From a bacterium (GTDB taxonomy: Bacteria; Planctomycetota; Planctomycetia; Planctomycetales; Planctomycetaceae), in the NCBI GenBank assembly GCA_016124895.1, contig WGMU01000145.1, positions 1-48,986 on the forward strand: a stretch of 48,986 nucleotides of DNA, read 5' to 3'. The notes below the pieces were generated by a model that was given only the letters and a program-made list of their open reading frames with translations, made no database searches and was not told where the DNA came from. Positions 1 through 8,379 of this stretch are shown piece after piece. The position numbers were made by a program, and so were the translations under genes. Positions within the stretch are counted from its first letter, which is position 1, and each line of letters begins with the position of its first letter.

Positions 1-140
1 CGCCGCCAATGCCTGTTCCAGCGTTTGCAACAGCGTGCCGTGCGCCACCGCGGCAATCGCCACCCGTCGCGGCACACTCATGCCGTCCAGTACCTGCTGG
101 CAGAACGCGCCCGGCTCCTGCCCACGCCACGCCGCCGCTG
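1..140 (-). other. Open coding-like fragment, possibly foreign or chimeric contig end
   Basis: Read on the minus strand from about 139 to 1, one frame stays open to the window edge and has GC-rich third positions and many CAG, CTG and GCG codons. It includes the stretch VPRRVAIAAVAHGTLLQTLE. No start or stop is visible and I do not recognise the protein. The plus-strand oxidase subunit III gene only begins to match its family at about base 135. This stretch may therefore be the end of another gene, a rearrangement junction or an assembly chimera. It is not a supported complete gene. Confidence 0.3.
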
Positions 141-143
141 AAG

Positions 144-1166
144 ATGGGGCTCGCAATCCCCAACTCGAAGCTCTGCATGTGGCTGTTTCTGGGCACGGAA
201 ATCATGTTCTTCACGGCCTTCATCGGCAGCTATCTGGTGCTGCGGATGGGCTCGCCCGGCTGGCCCAGCGACCCGGCGGATACACACATCGTGCTGTGGG
301 CAGGCGGCCTCAACACGTTTGTGCTGATTCTGTCGAGTTATTTCGTCGTCGTCGCTCACGAAGCAATGACCGAATCCAATTACCGCAAAGCCTGGACGTT
401 CCTCGCACGCACACTGGCACTGTCCGTTGTGTTCCTCGGCATCAAGGGCTACGAGTATTGGGGTAAGTTCGATCATGACATCCTGCCGGGGCATGTCGCC
501 GAAAGTGAGGATCAGGCTGCCAGCAAGCTCGAACACGAGTTGATTGTCGCCCGTGAAAGCTTTCTGAACGACCTCGTTCCACTCCACGATGTCAGCGTCA
601 AGCAGCGAGAAGGCTGGGTCGGTAATCTGGATTCATTCTCGGCAGCCATCGCGGCAGAGGGTGACGACAGCCAGAAAGAAACCATGCAGTCGATCTTCGA
701 CGCCCTGAAGTCCCGCACGGACGATCTTGCAGCTTTTCAGACGTTCTCGACTGCCGTCACCACGTATCGCGACAGCCTGCGGAAGGGCGAAGTCGAACTC
801 TACGCGCATGCGGCTGAGTCAGTTGAAGGCGAGCATGGCGAAGCCGGGCATCATAATTACGGGGAGAAGGTTCAGACTGTACTCGACGCCGCCCGAACTG
901 AGTCGGTCGCTGGATTCTCTGGCGGCGTACATGATCCGCACCCGATGGTCTACGGCAACGTGTTCGCGTCGTGCTACTTCATCATGACGGGCTTCCACGC
1001 GATCCACGTTCTCGTCGGGATGATCCTGTTCTCGATCGTGCTGCTGCAGGGCAGCCGGCTGGACGGTCGCTGGGTCGACTTTGTCGAGAACAGCGGTTTG
1101 TACTGGCACTTCGTGGACCTGGTCTGGATTTTCCTGTTTCCGCTGATCTATATCGTCCAGTTCTGA
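144..1166 (+). CDS. Cytochrome c oxidase subunit III (haem-copper oxidase subunit III)
   Basis: Membrane subunit of the terminal oxidase. TM1 carries the family motif TEIMFF with the conserved glutamate (residue 19), matching the subunit III SEVLFF region. The C-terminal half has TGFHAIHV and YWHFVDLVWIFLFPLIY, the standard last two helices. Between the third and fourth helices lies an unusually long soluble, charged insertion (about residues 105-270), making the protein 340 aa against the usual 200-270. The ATG at 144 is the only sensible start, but it has no Shine-Dalgarno. Residues encoded before it resemble no subunit III, and family members normally have a longer hydrophilic N-terminus, so the true 5' end may be missing. 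Subunits I and II would be expected upstream, outside the window. Subunit IV follows after 63 nt. Confidence 0.9.
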   Translation: MGLAIPNSKLCMWLFLGTEIMFFTAFIGSYLVLRMGSPGWPSDPADTHIVLWAGGLNTFVLILSSYFVVVAHEAMTESNYRKAWTFLARTLALSVVFLGIKGYEYWGKFDHDILPGHVAESEDQAASKLEHELIVARESFLNDLVPLHDVSVKQREGWVGNLDSFSAAIAAEGDDSQKETMQSIFDALKSRTDDLAAFQTFSTAVTTYRDSLRKGEVELYAHAAESVEGEHGEAGHHNYGEKVQTVLDAARTESVAGFSGGVHDPHPMVYGNVFASCYFIMTGFHAIHVLVGMILFSIVLLQGSRLDGRWVDFVENSGLYWHFVDLVWIFLFPLIYIVQF

Positions 1167-1229
1167 TTGAGCCCTTTGCACCGAGAGTTACTGTCCGGCT
1201 TCCGACGGGAAGCCAGGGAGACTGATGTT

Positions 1230-1619
1230 ATGACTGACAGTCACGAAACCCATCACCATCCACCTTACGGGTTTATCTTCGTTCTCCTGATTGGATTTAC
1301 GCTGCTGTCCTGCGTGGCGGACATCATGCGGGATGCGTTGCCTTCGGCGCTGGCACTGGCCGTCGTCGTTCTGGCTATTTCCGTCATGAAGGCAACCTGC
1401 GTGATGCTCTACTTTATGCACCTGAAGTTCGAGCGAGCCTGGAAGTACATTCTGCTGGCTCCGACGACGATTCTGGCAATCGGTCTGCCGCTGGCTCTGT
1501 TGCCGGACGTTGGTGTCCATTACTACGACATCGATGTTCCCCAGAATCCGATCAATGCGCACGCATTCGACGGCAGCGATATCGGCAGTGGTGGTGGAGG
1601 GGCCGAGGCGGCTCACTGA
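1230..1619 (+). CDS. Cytochrome c oxidase subunit IV (prokaryotic COX4 family)
   Basis: 129-aa membrane protein with a His-rich N-terminus, then three hydrophobic helices (about residues 13-32, 42-65 and 73-93). The second helix ends in MLYFMHLKFE, the typical signature of the small bacterial oxidase subunit IV. The C-terminus is Gly-rich. The ATG at 1230 is preceded by AGGGAG at 1214-1219, which favours it over the upstream in-frame codons at 1167. It lies 63 nt downstream of subunit III in the same direction, so it is almost certainly in the same operon. A strong hairpin follows the stop. Known role of the family: a small accessory subunit in the membrane part of the oxidase. Its precise function is inferred. 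Confidence 0.88.
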   Translation: MTDSHETHHHPPYGFIFVLLIGFTLLSCVADIMRDALPSALALAVVVLAISVMKATCVMLYFMHLKFERAWKYILLAPTTILAIGLPLALLPDVGVHYYDIDVPQNPINAHAFDGSDIGSGGGGAEAAH

Positions 1620-1656
1620 CGACCGCCGGTCGTGGCCATTGCAGCGATTGATCATC

Positions 1657-1687
1657 GAGCCCGGTTTTCAGCGAAGCCGGGCTCTTT
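1657..1687 (+). terminator. Probable intrinsic terminator after oxidase subunit IV
   Basis: GAGCCCGG at 1657-1664 pairs perfectly with CCGGGCTC at 1677-1684. The stem extends inward by four weaker pairs to leave a CAGC loop. It is followed by only three T residues. It lies 38 nt after the subunit IV stop and separates the oxidase genes from the ABC transporter. Confidence 0.6.
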
Positions 1688-1917
1688 GGCTGTCAGGATC
1701 GCGTCGGCGACTGGAGCTGCAGGCCTGCACGAGTCGTCTTCGGAGATGACAGCGCGTCGTCGCGAAACTCGCAATGAGTTTCAGGAGCCGATTTCGGCCT
1801 CACTCTCCGTGAGTTTCGTGACGAAGAACGAAGATCGCTCGTACGGACTGGCGATGTTTGCTGCATTCACTTTGCGGACAGTCATCTGATTTCGATTCGA
1901 CGCAGGCGGCCCTGATA

Positions 1918-2853
1918 ATGGCTCCGAATCCAGCGATCACTGTTGAAGACCTCTCCCATCACTATGGCGAGCGGGCTGCGCTGGATCGCGTGAGCTGTCA
2001 GATCGAGGCCGGGTCGATCACCGGGTTTCTCGGACCGAACGGCGGCGGTAAGACAACGCTGTTCAGCATACTGAGTACGCTGTTGCCGATTCAGGATGGT
2101 CAGGTGGCGGCGATTGGCTTCGATCTGCGACGGCAGGCGGGTGCGTATCGACAGCAGATCGGTGTAACGTTTCAGACTCCGGCACTCGATCGTCGGTTGA
2201 CGGTCCACGAAAACCTGATTCACCAGGGCCACCTTTACGGTTTGAGCGGTCGTAGTCTGTCCGAGAGAATCGCGGAATTGCTGACCCGCTTTCACGTCGC
2301 GAACCGAGCGGACGATCTGGTCGAGACACTTTCTGGCGGACTCAAGCGGCGCGTCGAACTGGCGAAGTGCCTGCTGCATGACCCTCAACTACTGCTGCTT
2401 GATGAACCGTCCAACGGGCTCGACCCCGGAGCACGGCACGACCTCTGGCAATGTCTGGAAGAACTGCGGGGCGACCGCGGCACGACGATCGTTGTGGCCA
2501 CTCATTTGATGGAAGAAGCCGAGCGCTGTGATGCACTGTCGCTGCTCGACGCCGGGCAAATTGTGGCGAGCGGGAGCCCATCTGAGTTACGCGGCAGCAT
2601 CCCTGGCGAGACGATCTCGATCGTTTCTGATCAGCCGGAAGAACTGCGGCGGCGGATCATTGAAGCAGTGCCGGTCGAGGTGCGGCGAACGGGCGAGTTG
2701 CTGAGGATTCAGCAGGCGGACTGCCAGGGATTGCTGCATGATCTGGTCAGTCGGTTTTCCGGCGAGTTCAAGACGATCTCGCTCGGCAAAGCGACACTTG
2801 AAGACGTATTTCTCGCCAGGACCGGACATCGTCTGGCAGGTGAGGAATCATGA
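1918..2853 (+). CDS. ABC transporter ATP-binding protein
   Basis: 311-aa cytoplasmic ATPase. The Walker A motif GPNGGGKT is at residues 39-46, the ABC signature reads LSGGLKRR, and the Walker B/D-loop reads LLLLDEPSNGLDPGAR, followed by a switch histidine in VATHLMEEAE. The C-terminal extension after about residue 215 is typical of the DrrA/CcmA-like class that pairs with ABC-2 permeases. The ATG at 1918 gives the usual N-terminus; upstream in-frame codons add unrelated sequence. Its stop overlaps the permease start (ATGA), so the two are coupled. Placement between oxidase subunits and a SCO1-like copper chaperone suggests export of something needed for oxidase assembly. That is inference; the substrate is unknown. 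Confidence 0.92.
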   Translation: MAPNPAITVEDLSHHYGERAALDRVSCQIEAGSITGFLGPNGGGKTTLFSILSTLLPIQDGQVAAIGFDLRRQAGAYRQQIGVTFQTPALDRRLTVHENLIHQGHLYGLSGRSLSERIAELLTRFHVANRADDLVETLSGGLKRRVELAKCLLHDPQLLLLDEPSNGLDPGARHDLWQCLEELRGDRGTTIVVATHLMEEAERCDALSLLDAGQIVASGSPSELRGSIPGETISIVSDQPEELRRRIIEAVPVEVRRTGELLRIQQADCQGLLHDLVSRFSGEFKTISLGKATLEDVFLARTGHRLAGEES

Positions 2854-3761
2854 CGCACACCGCGATTACAGATGCTGTAACGGTGGCTCCGACCGGTTGC
2901 GCGGCAATGTCAGCATGGCTCGGGATCTGGACACTGACACGGCGGGAAATGGTACGTTTCATTCGCCAGCGATCCCGCTTTGTCGGCGCGCTGGCTCAGC
3001 CGATCATGTTCTGGGTACTGTTCGGCGCTGGGCTGCATGGATCGTTCAAAGCGCCGGACTGGGCGACCGGCGAGATGAGTTATCAGGAGTATTTCTTTCC
3101 CGGAATTGCAGTGCTCATTCTGATGTTCACCGCAATTTTCTCATCGATCTCCATTATTGAAGATCGGCACGAAGGCTTCCTGCAGGGCGTTCTGGTCTCG
3201 CCGTTGCCTCGCTGGGGTCTGGTGGTCGGTAAGCTGACCGGCGGAACGCTGCTGGCCATTCTGCAGGCGACACTGTTTCTGCTGATCGGACAGGTCATGG
3301 CCGCATTGAATCTGGCGCCGACGATGTCGACAACGCTCGGGGCGGTCAACGGCGCATTGATGATTCTGTTTATGGCTCTGGTCGCGTTTGGTCTGACGGG
3401 GCTCGGCTTTATCATGGCCTGGAAGCTGGACTCCGTCCAGGGCTTTCACGCTGTGATGAGCGTTGTGCTCATGCCGATGTGGCTGCTTTCGGGCGCGTTC
3501 TTTCCCAGTGGCGACTCGGGATTCCTGGCGTGGGTCGTCCGACTGAATCCGTTGACTTACGGAGTGGCCGGCATTCGTCGGCTGATGTATTCCGGTGGCG
3601 GTGTGCTGCCGGTTGAGAGTGTGTCCAGCGGCCTGCCGGCGTTGAGCCTCTGTCTGGCAGCAACGGCGGTCTTTACGGTGTTGACGCTGGGCGGTTCGAT
3701 TCTGGTCTCGCGGCAGGCGGTCGCTCAACGATCGACGCGGGACTCAACAAGGCGAAAGTGA
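2850..3761 (+). CDS. ABC-2 type transporter permease
   Basis: 303-aa integral membrane protein with about six hydrophobic helices. It has the ABC-2 hallmarks: an N-terminal TRREMVRFIRQRSR segment before TM1, the central EDRHEGFLQGVLVSPLPR loop, and the late segment LLSGAFFPSG followed by NPLTYGVAGIR. It starts by a 4-nt ATGA overlap with the ATPase and ends overlapping the next gene's GTG codon, so all are in one transcript. It forms the channel of the exporter with the ATPase at 1918-2853. Its closest general class is the daunorubicin/multidrug-type ABC-2 permeases. The oxidase-assembly role comes only from the neighbours. Confidence 0.92.
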   Translation: MTHTAITDAVTVAPTGCAAMSAWLGIWTLTRREMVRFIRQRSRFVGALAQPIMFWVLFGAGLHGSFKAPDWATGEMSYQEYFFPGIAVLILMFTAIFSSISIIEDRHEGFLQGVLVSPLPRWGLVVGKLTGGTLLAILQATLFLLIGQVMAALNLAPTMSTTLGAVNGALMILFMALVAFGLTGLGFIMAWKLDSVQGFHAVMSVVLMPMWLLSGAFFPSGDSGFLAWVVRLNPLTYGVAGIRRLMYSGGGVLPVESVSSGLPALSLCLAATAVFTVLTLGGSILVSRQAVAQRSTRDSTRRK

Positions 3762-4621
3762 AACGTGTGATGAGTACTCGTCGAGGAGCAATTCGAGCCG
3801 GCTGGCTTCTGATCGGTCTGATTCTGTGGGGGGCGGTTTTTGTGTCGCTGTTCAAAGTCTGGCAGCAGCGGACCAGTGACGCTCCCGGAACTGAAAACGC
3901 CGTGGTCACGGAGAACGATGTGCCTCCGGTTGACGATGGCGACATCGAAACGCCGTCGCCGGAAGACGCTGCCTTCGATGAGCGATACGACGAAAACGGT
4001 CGGCCGAAGCCAATCGAAGTCAAGCTGACCTGGCCGGAGTCAGGCGTGACCGACTTTTCGTTCACAGATCGCAGCGGCGAGACGATTACAAAGAACGATC
4101 TGCTCGGCAAACCGTGGGTCACCGGTTTCATCTTCACCTCCTGTGCCGGCCCATGTCCGCGCGTCAGCCTCGCGATGCAGACGCTGCAGAAGCGTTACGG
4201 CGGTAAGCCCGTCAATCTTGTCACGTTTACCGTCGACCCGAAGCGTGACACGCCGGAGGTGCTGGCGAAGTACGCTGACTTTTACGAGGCCGATCCGCGG
4301 CAGTGGTTCTTCCTGACGGGCGACCGCGACAAGCTCTATGGCCTGATCAACGGCAGCTTCCTGATGCCCGTCAAGGAGGACGAGAACCCTGAACCCGGAT
4401 TCGAGATCATTCACACCACGAATCTGTGTCTCGTCGATGCGACCGGGCGAGTGATCGGTAAGTACAATTCAATTAAAGACGAGGACATGGCGTTGCTGCG
4501 GCGCGACCTCGATCGACTGCTGGAAGGGCAGGGCGTCGCGGGCTCGAAAACTGTCCTGCCAGCAGGGCCGGACAGTTCGACCGAACCAGTCTCGGCTGAC
4601 GATTCGAAAGGCGCCAAATGA
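3758..4621 (+). CDS. SCO1/SenC family copper chaperone / thiol protein
   Basis: 287-aa protein with one N-terminal membrane anchor (about residues 13-34), an acidic linker and a thioredoxin-fold domain. The SCO copper-binding signature CxxxC is seen as TSCAGPCPR (Cys129, Cys133), with the third ligand, a conserved His, at position 219 in IIHTTN. SCO proteins deliver copper to, or reduce, the CuA site of oxidase subunit II, which fits the neighbours. The GTG at 3758 overlaps the permease stop; an in-frame ATG at 3770 is the alternative start. The stop overlaps the next start by ATGA. The C-terminus is a low-complexity tail. Confidence 0.93.
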   Translation: MKRVMSTRRGAIRAGWLLIGLILWGAVFVSLFKVWQQRTSDAPGTENAVVTENDVPPVDDGDIETPSPEDAAFDERYDENGRPKPIEVKLTWPESGVTDFSFTDRSGETITKNDLLGKPWVTGFIFTSCAGPCPRVSLAMQTLQKRYGGKPVNLVTFTVDPKRDTPEVLAKYADFYEADPRQWFFLTGDRDKLYGLINGSFLMPVKEDENPEPGFEIIHTTNLCLVDATGRVIGKYNSIKDEDMALLRRDLDRLLEGQGVAGSKTVLPAGPDSSTEPVSADDSKGAK

Positions 4622-5097
4622 TTCTGGCAGACGCTGTTGAATTGCCGGACTGGCTGGCCGCGTTGCCGGCGGTCAATGCCTCGCTGAACGGGCTGTCGAC
4701 GCTGCTGCTGCTGCTGGGACTGTGGCTCGTGAAGAGTGGCCGCAAGATCGCGCATCGCAATGTTATGCTCAGCGCGTTTGCGGTCTCGGTCATCTTTCTG
4801 GGCTGCTATCTGACGTACCATCAGGGGCTGCATCATTACACGGGGACGCACGGCAAAGAATTCACTGGCACGGGAGCCGTTCGGTACGTCTATTTCGGCA
4901 TTCTGGTCAGTCATGTCGTGCTGGCCGCGCTGGTGCCCGTGCTGGCGATCATCACGATCGTCCGCGGCCTGAAAGCCGACTGGGTCAGACACCGCCGGAT
5001 TGCGAAACTGACTTTTCCCATCTGGCTTTACGTGTCGATTACTGGTGTCGTTATCTACCTGATGCTCTATCATCTGCCAACAGGAGCAGACCTATGA
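4618..5097 (+). CDS. DUF420 family membrane protein
   Basis: 159-aa protein with about four transmembrane helices and conserved histidines in TYHQGLHHYTG and VSHVV. This matches the DUF420 family (YozB/CtaM-like). In Staphylococcus aureus the family member CtaM is required for activity of a haem-copper oxidase, so a maturation role is likely here. It begins in an ATGA overlap with the SCO1-like gene and ends in another ATGA overlap with the small CPMC protein, indicating strict translational coupling. Family assignment is confident; the role is inferred from family and context. Confidence 0.88.
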   Translation: MILADAVELPDWLAALPAVNASLNGLSTLLLLLGLWLVKSGRKIAHRNVMLSAFAVSVIFLGCYLTYHQGLHHYTGTHGKEFTGTGAVRYVYFGILVSHVVLAALVPVLAIITIVRGLKADWVRHRRIAKLTFPIWLYVSITGVVIYLMLYHLPTGADL

Positions 5098-5411
5098 AAC
5101 TGAATAACCGACTCGCTCGCTGGCTGCTGATTGTCGCCATCGCGTTCTGTGCCAACCTGATCAGCGGCAGCGTGCAGCAGGCTTTGGCCTGTCCGATGTG
5201 CAAGGCAGCCACAGAAGAAGACGATGCGAAACCGCGAGCTTACATGTACAGCATTCTTTTCATGCTGGCCGTGCCGGGCACAATGGTTGGTGGAATCGCG
5301 GCACGACTGATCACACTGAGCCGCCGGGAATCGGCCTCGCTGGCCAAACACGGCCTGACGGACGACGTGTCGAGCATTCCGGTGGATGACGATTTCGGTT
5401 CAGAGATCTGA
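5094..5411 (+). CDS. Small exported CPMC-motif membrane protein
   Basis: 105-aa protein with an N-terminal signal-like hydrophobic segment (about residues 9-32) followed directly by CPMCK (Cys33, Cys36), then a second hydrophobic helix (about 50-68) and an acidic tail. AGGAG at 5082-5086 supports the ATG at 5094, which overlaps the DUF420 stop. The site around Cys33 is not a canonical lipobox. A CxxC at the membrane surface, last in a gene set holding a SCO1-like and a DUF420 protein, suggests thiol or metal handling in oxidase biogenesis. This is inference; I know no named family. Confidence 0.8.
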   Translation: MKLNNRLARWLLIVAIAFCANLISGSVQQALACPMCKAATEEDDAKPRAYMYSILFMLAVPGTMVGGIAARLITLSRRESASLAKHGLTDDVSSIPVDDDFGSEI

Positions 5412-5585
5412 CACTCTGCCTGTCTCACGCGAAGGCACCAAGCCGCGAAGTCTGCAGGCGGTTGAACTGTTTATCGCCTCGCCAGGCAGAATCTTCGCAT
5501 GAGACCTTTTCAGCCAGTCATCGCTCCTGGAATCCACATCGGTCGGCTCTGGCTGGATGCTCTGAACCCCGCACAAATCATGTAT

Positions 5586-5623
5586 CACGCCTCGAACCTC
5601 TCCGGTTGCGAGGCGTGTTTCTT
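5586..5623 (+). terminator. Intrinsic terminator after the oxidase assembly set
   Basis: CACGCCTCG at 5586-5594 pairs perfectly with CGAGGCGTG at 5609-5617. A further AACC/GGTT pairing (5595-5598 with 5604-5607) is separated by one bulged G. It is followed by TTTCTT. It ends the transcript begun upstream and precedes the phosphofructokinase start by about 45 nt. The rest of 5412-5667 shows no gene. Confidence 0.7.
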
Positions 5624-5667
5624 ATCGGTCCTTCTCTCAAACTCCCCAGGGCAATCAGGACTTGGAA

Positions 5668-6885
5668 ATGCTCAAAGGAAATGCACTCATCGGCCAGTCG
5701 GGTGGTCCGACGTCGGTGATCAATTCGTCGCTGGCTGGCATTATTACGGCGGCGAAGAGATCGAAACTGATTCACCGCGTACTGGGAATGCGGTTCGCCA
5801 TTGAAGGCGTCCTCAGCGGACATCTGCTGGAACTTGGCGATTTCGACCGCGCCGCGCTGCGGCAACTGCAGCTCACGCCGAGCAGTGCGCTGGGATCCAG
5901 CCGACTGAAGCTGAAGGGCGAGCACTTCCAGCCGATTCTCAAAACACTGAAGAAGTTCGACATCCGGTACTTCTTCATGATCGGCGGCAACGACACGATG
6001 GACACGATTCATCGCGTCGTCGAATACGCGAACGACGCCGGTTACGAGCTGATCGGCGTTGGTATTTCGAAGACGGTCGACAACGATTTGTTCGGTACGG
6101 ATCACACGCCGGGCTTCCCGAGTGCCGCCCGCTACGTTGCTCAAAGTGTCCAGCAGGGCGGGCTGCTCGCTCGCGACATGCAGCGGGTCGATCAATATGT
6201 CATTTTTCAGACGGTCGGCCGCAGTGCCGGCTGGCTGCCCGCAGCCGCAGCCTGTGCGAAGAAGAATCCAGCCGACCCGCCGCACATCATTCTGATGCCG
6301 GAAGTACCGTTTGACCGCGGTGCGTTTCTGTCGGCCGTCGAGAAGGCGCAGAAAAAGTATGGTTTCTGCTCGATCGTCTGCGGCGAAGGCATCACGAACG
6401 CCGACGGCACTCCCGTCAGCGCCTCGGAAACTCGCGACCGCTTTGGCAATGTGGAATTCGGCGCGATGGGCGGAACCAGCGCAGCCATGTTGCTGCATCG
6501 AATGATCACCGATGAGTTCGGTTGGCGGGGCGAGTTTCAGGTCACTGAGTCGCTGCAGATGTGCGCCGCCGATCGTGCTGTCAAGCTCGACATCGACGAA
6601 GCGTTCGGTTGCGGTCAGGAAGCCGTGCGGCTGGCGGAAGCCGGTACCAGCGGTGTGATGGTCACAATCGAGCGGACATCGAAACGTAACGATCCGTACG
6701 CCAGTTCGTTTGGCACGATTGAACTCGACAAGGTCGCCAATGCGGAACGTCCGATGCCGAAAAACTTCATCACAAAGGACGGTCTGTTCGTGACGAAAGC
6801 GTTCCTCGACTATGCGCACCCATTGATCGGCGAACTGCCGGATTACTTCAGCCTGAACCTGCAGAAAGCCGGTCCGACACGTTGA
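5668..6885 (+). CDS. 6-phosphofructokinase, probably pyrophosphate-dependent
   Basis: 405-aa cytoplasmic enzyme of the PfkA superfamily, phosphorylating fructose 6-phosphate. The N-terminal phosphate loop is GQSGGPTSVINSSL. The donor-site motif reads IGGNDT (Asn108, Asp109) where ATP enzymes have GGDGS/T, and the catalytic loop reads SKTVDND (Lys135, Asp138) where ATP enzymes have GTIDND. Asp in place of Gly and Lys before the TxDND are the residues that mark PPi-dependent enzymes, so a reversible PPi-PFK is predicted. MGGTSAAML and the fructose-phosphate region are present. The ATG at 5668 follows AGGA at 5657-5660; a TTG at 5662 is possible. It stands alone, between a terminator and a convergent gene. 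Confidence 0.9.
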   Translation: MLKGNALIGQSGGPTSVINSSLAGIITAAKRSKLIHRVLGMRFAIEGVLSGHLLELGDFDRAALRQLQLTPSSALGSSRLKLKGEHFQPILKTLKKFDIRYFFMIGGNDTMDTIHRVVEYANDAGYELIGVGISKTVDNDLFGTDHTPGFPSAARYVAQSVQQGGLLARDMQRVDQYVIFQTVGRSAGWLPAAAACAKKNPADPPHIILMPEVPFDRGAFLSAVEKAQKKYGFCSIVCGEGITNADGTPVSASETRDRFGNVEFGAMGGTSAAMLLHRMITDEFGWRGEFQVTESLQMCAADRAVKLDIDEAFGCGQEAVRLAEAGTSGVMVTIERTSKRNDPYASSFGTIELDKVANAERPMPKNFITKDGLFVTKAFLDYAHPLIGELPDYFSLNLQKAGPTR

Positions 6886-7005
6886 TGGACGAAACTGTAC
6901 TCAGGTGATTTGCAAACCAGGTGAGACGAGGTGCATCCACGGAAACCTCACGTGGTCCGCGGTACCGCGGCTGGGCGTCAAACGAGCTGTCTGGAAACAG
7001 ACCAG

Positions 7006-8343
7006 CTACTCGACAGCCCAATAGCCGCCTCGTGCATGATCGAAGCGGGCCTCGTCACCATGCTGATCAGCGCGGACCTTGCCGTCGGCGAAGACGGTCT
7101 GGCCCATCACGATGGTGCGGATCGGCCAGCCTTTCAAAGTGACTCCGTGCCAGGGGCTCCAGCCGCATTTTGTCAGTTGATCTTCGTTGCGAATTGTCTG
7201 CGTCAAATTGAGGTCAATGAGGGTCAGGTCGGCGTCGAAGCCTTCTTCAATCCGGCCTTTGCCAACGATGTCCCAGACGCGGGCTGGCGCATCGCACATC
7301 GCAGCGACGACGCGTTCCAGCGTGCAGTTGCCACGATTGACCTGATCGAGCAGCAGCGCCAGCGAGTTTTCAACAGCAGGCAGTCCGGACGGCGAATTCG
7401 GGTAGGGCTGATCTTTCTCTTCCAGGGTATGCGGTGCGTGATCGGTCGCGATGACCTGAATGCGGCCTGAAACGAACGCCGCAAACAGAGCGTCGTTATC
7501 GGCCTTTGTCTTGATCGACGGGTTCATCTGAATCAGCGATCCGAGCCGCTCGTAATCGTTGATATTGAAGAACAGGTGATGAGGACAGACCTCGGCCGTG
7601 ATCAGGCCTTCGGGTTCAACCAGTAGTTCGAGTTCGTCCGCGGTCGATACGTGCAGCACGTGGAAGCGGTGCTGGTGCCGTTTTGCGAGATCAATCGCCC
7701 GGGCTGTTGCGATGCGTGCCGCCGCGTGATCGCGGACACTCGAATGATCGAGGTGCGACGTGAAGCCGCCGGACTCTTCGATCCGCTGCCGGTTCGCGCG
7801 GACGGTCGATTCGTCTTCGCAGTGAGCACAGATCGGCAGCGTCGTCTCGGCAAAGATGCGTTCCAGCGCGGCCTGCTCGTCAACCAGCAGCGTCCCCGTG
7901 CTGGACCCGATGAAGATTTTGATGCCGGGTGTTCGCTGCGCGGCCTGCAGTTCGGCGAGGTTCTCGCCGGTAGCCCCGATATAGAAGCCGTAATTGACGA
8001 CGGACTTTCCGCTGGCCAGAGCCAGCTTGTCGTGCAACGCTGCGACGCTGGTTGTCGTCGGGTTTGTGTTCGGCATTTCGAGGAACGTCGTCACGCCGCC
8101 TTTTGCGCAGGCGAGACTGCCGGTGTGCAGATCCTCTTTGTGCGTCAGGCCGGGGTCGCGGAAGTGGACCTGATCGTCGATCACACCGGGAATCAGGTGC
8201 AGTCCGCTGGCGTCAATGACTTCGTCGGCTGCCGTGTTCGCTGATGGATCGATCGCGAGGATTTGTGAGTCTTCGATCAGCACACTGGCCGGTCTGGTTT
8301 CGTTGGGAAGAACGCAGACAGCGTTCCGAATCAGCGTCCGCAT
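7006..8343 (-). CDS. pyrC: Dihydroorotase (amidohydrolase superfamily)
   Basis: 445-aa enzyme of pyrimidine synthesis, converting carbamoyl-aspartate to dihydroorotate. Motifs in order: [10 protein letters not shown] (His60), [11 protein letters not shown] with the lysine expected to be carboxylated, [23 protein letters not shown] and ATDHAPHT with the catalytic Asp. The usual metal motif DxHxH reads DDQVH, so the first His is Gln, a variant I recall from Bacteroidetes dihydroorotases. Start: AAGGAG lies 6 nt before the ATG at 8343 on the minus strand. It is convergent with the phosphofructokinase gene and not in an obvious operon. Allantoinase or hydantoinase activity is possible but less likely. 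Confidence 0.9.
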   Translation of the reverse strand: MRTLIRNAVCVLPNETRPASVLIEDSQILAIDPSANTAADEVIDASGLHLIPGVIDDQVHFRDPGLTHKEDLHTGSLACAKGGVTTFLEMPNTNPTTTSVAALHDKLALASGKSVVNYGFYIGATGENLAELQAAQRTPGIKIFIGSSTGTLLVDEQAALERIFAETTLPICAHCEDESTVRANRQRIEESGGFTSHLDHSSVRDHAAARIATARAIDLAKRHQHRFHVLHVSTADELELLVEPEGLITAEVCPHHLFFNINDYERLGSLIQMNPSIKTKADNDALFAAFVSGRIQVIATDHAPHTLEEKDQPYPNSPSGLPAVENSLALLLDQVNRGNCTLERVVAAMCDAPARVWDIVGKGRIEEGFDADLTLIDLNLTQTIRNEDQLTKCGWSPWHGVTLKGWPIRTIVMGQTVFADGKVRADQHGDEARFDHARGGYWAVE

Positions 8344-8379
8344 GGCAGCTCCTTCAGCAGCAAAACATCTTTCAGGATC

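Noticed and set aside
5578-6819. A 413-codon open frame opposite the phosphofructokinase gene
   Set aside because: Shadow of a clearly conserved enzyme on the plus strand.
6957-6970. 14-bp palindrome CCGCGGTACCGCGG between phosphofructokinase and dihydroorotase
   Set aside because: Perfect but short and GC-only around a KpnI-like core. It may be chance, with no supporting site or terminator run.
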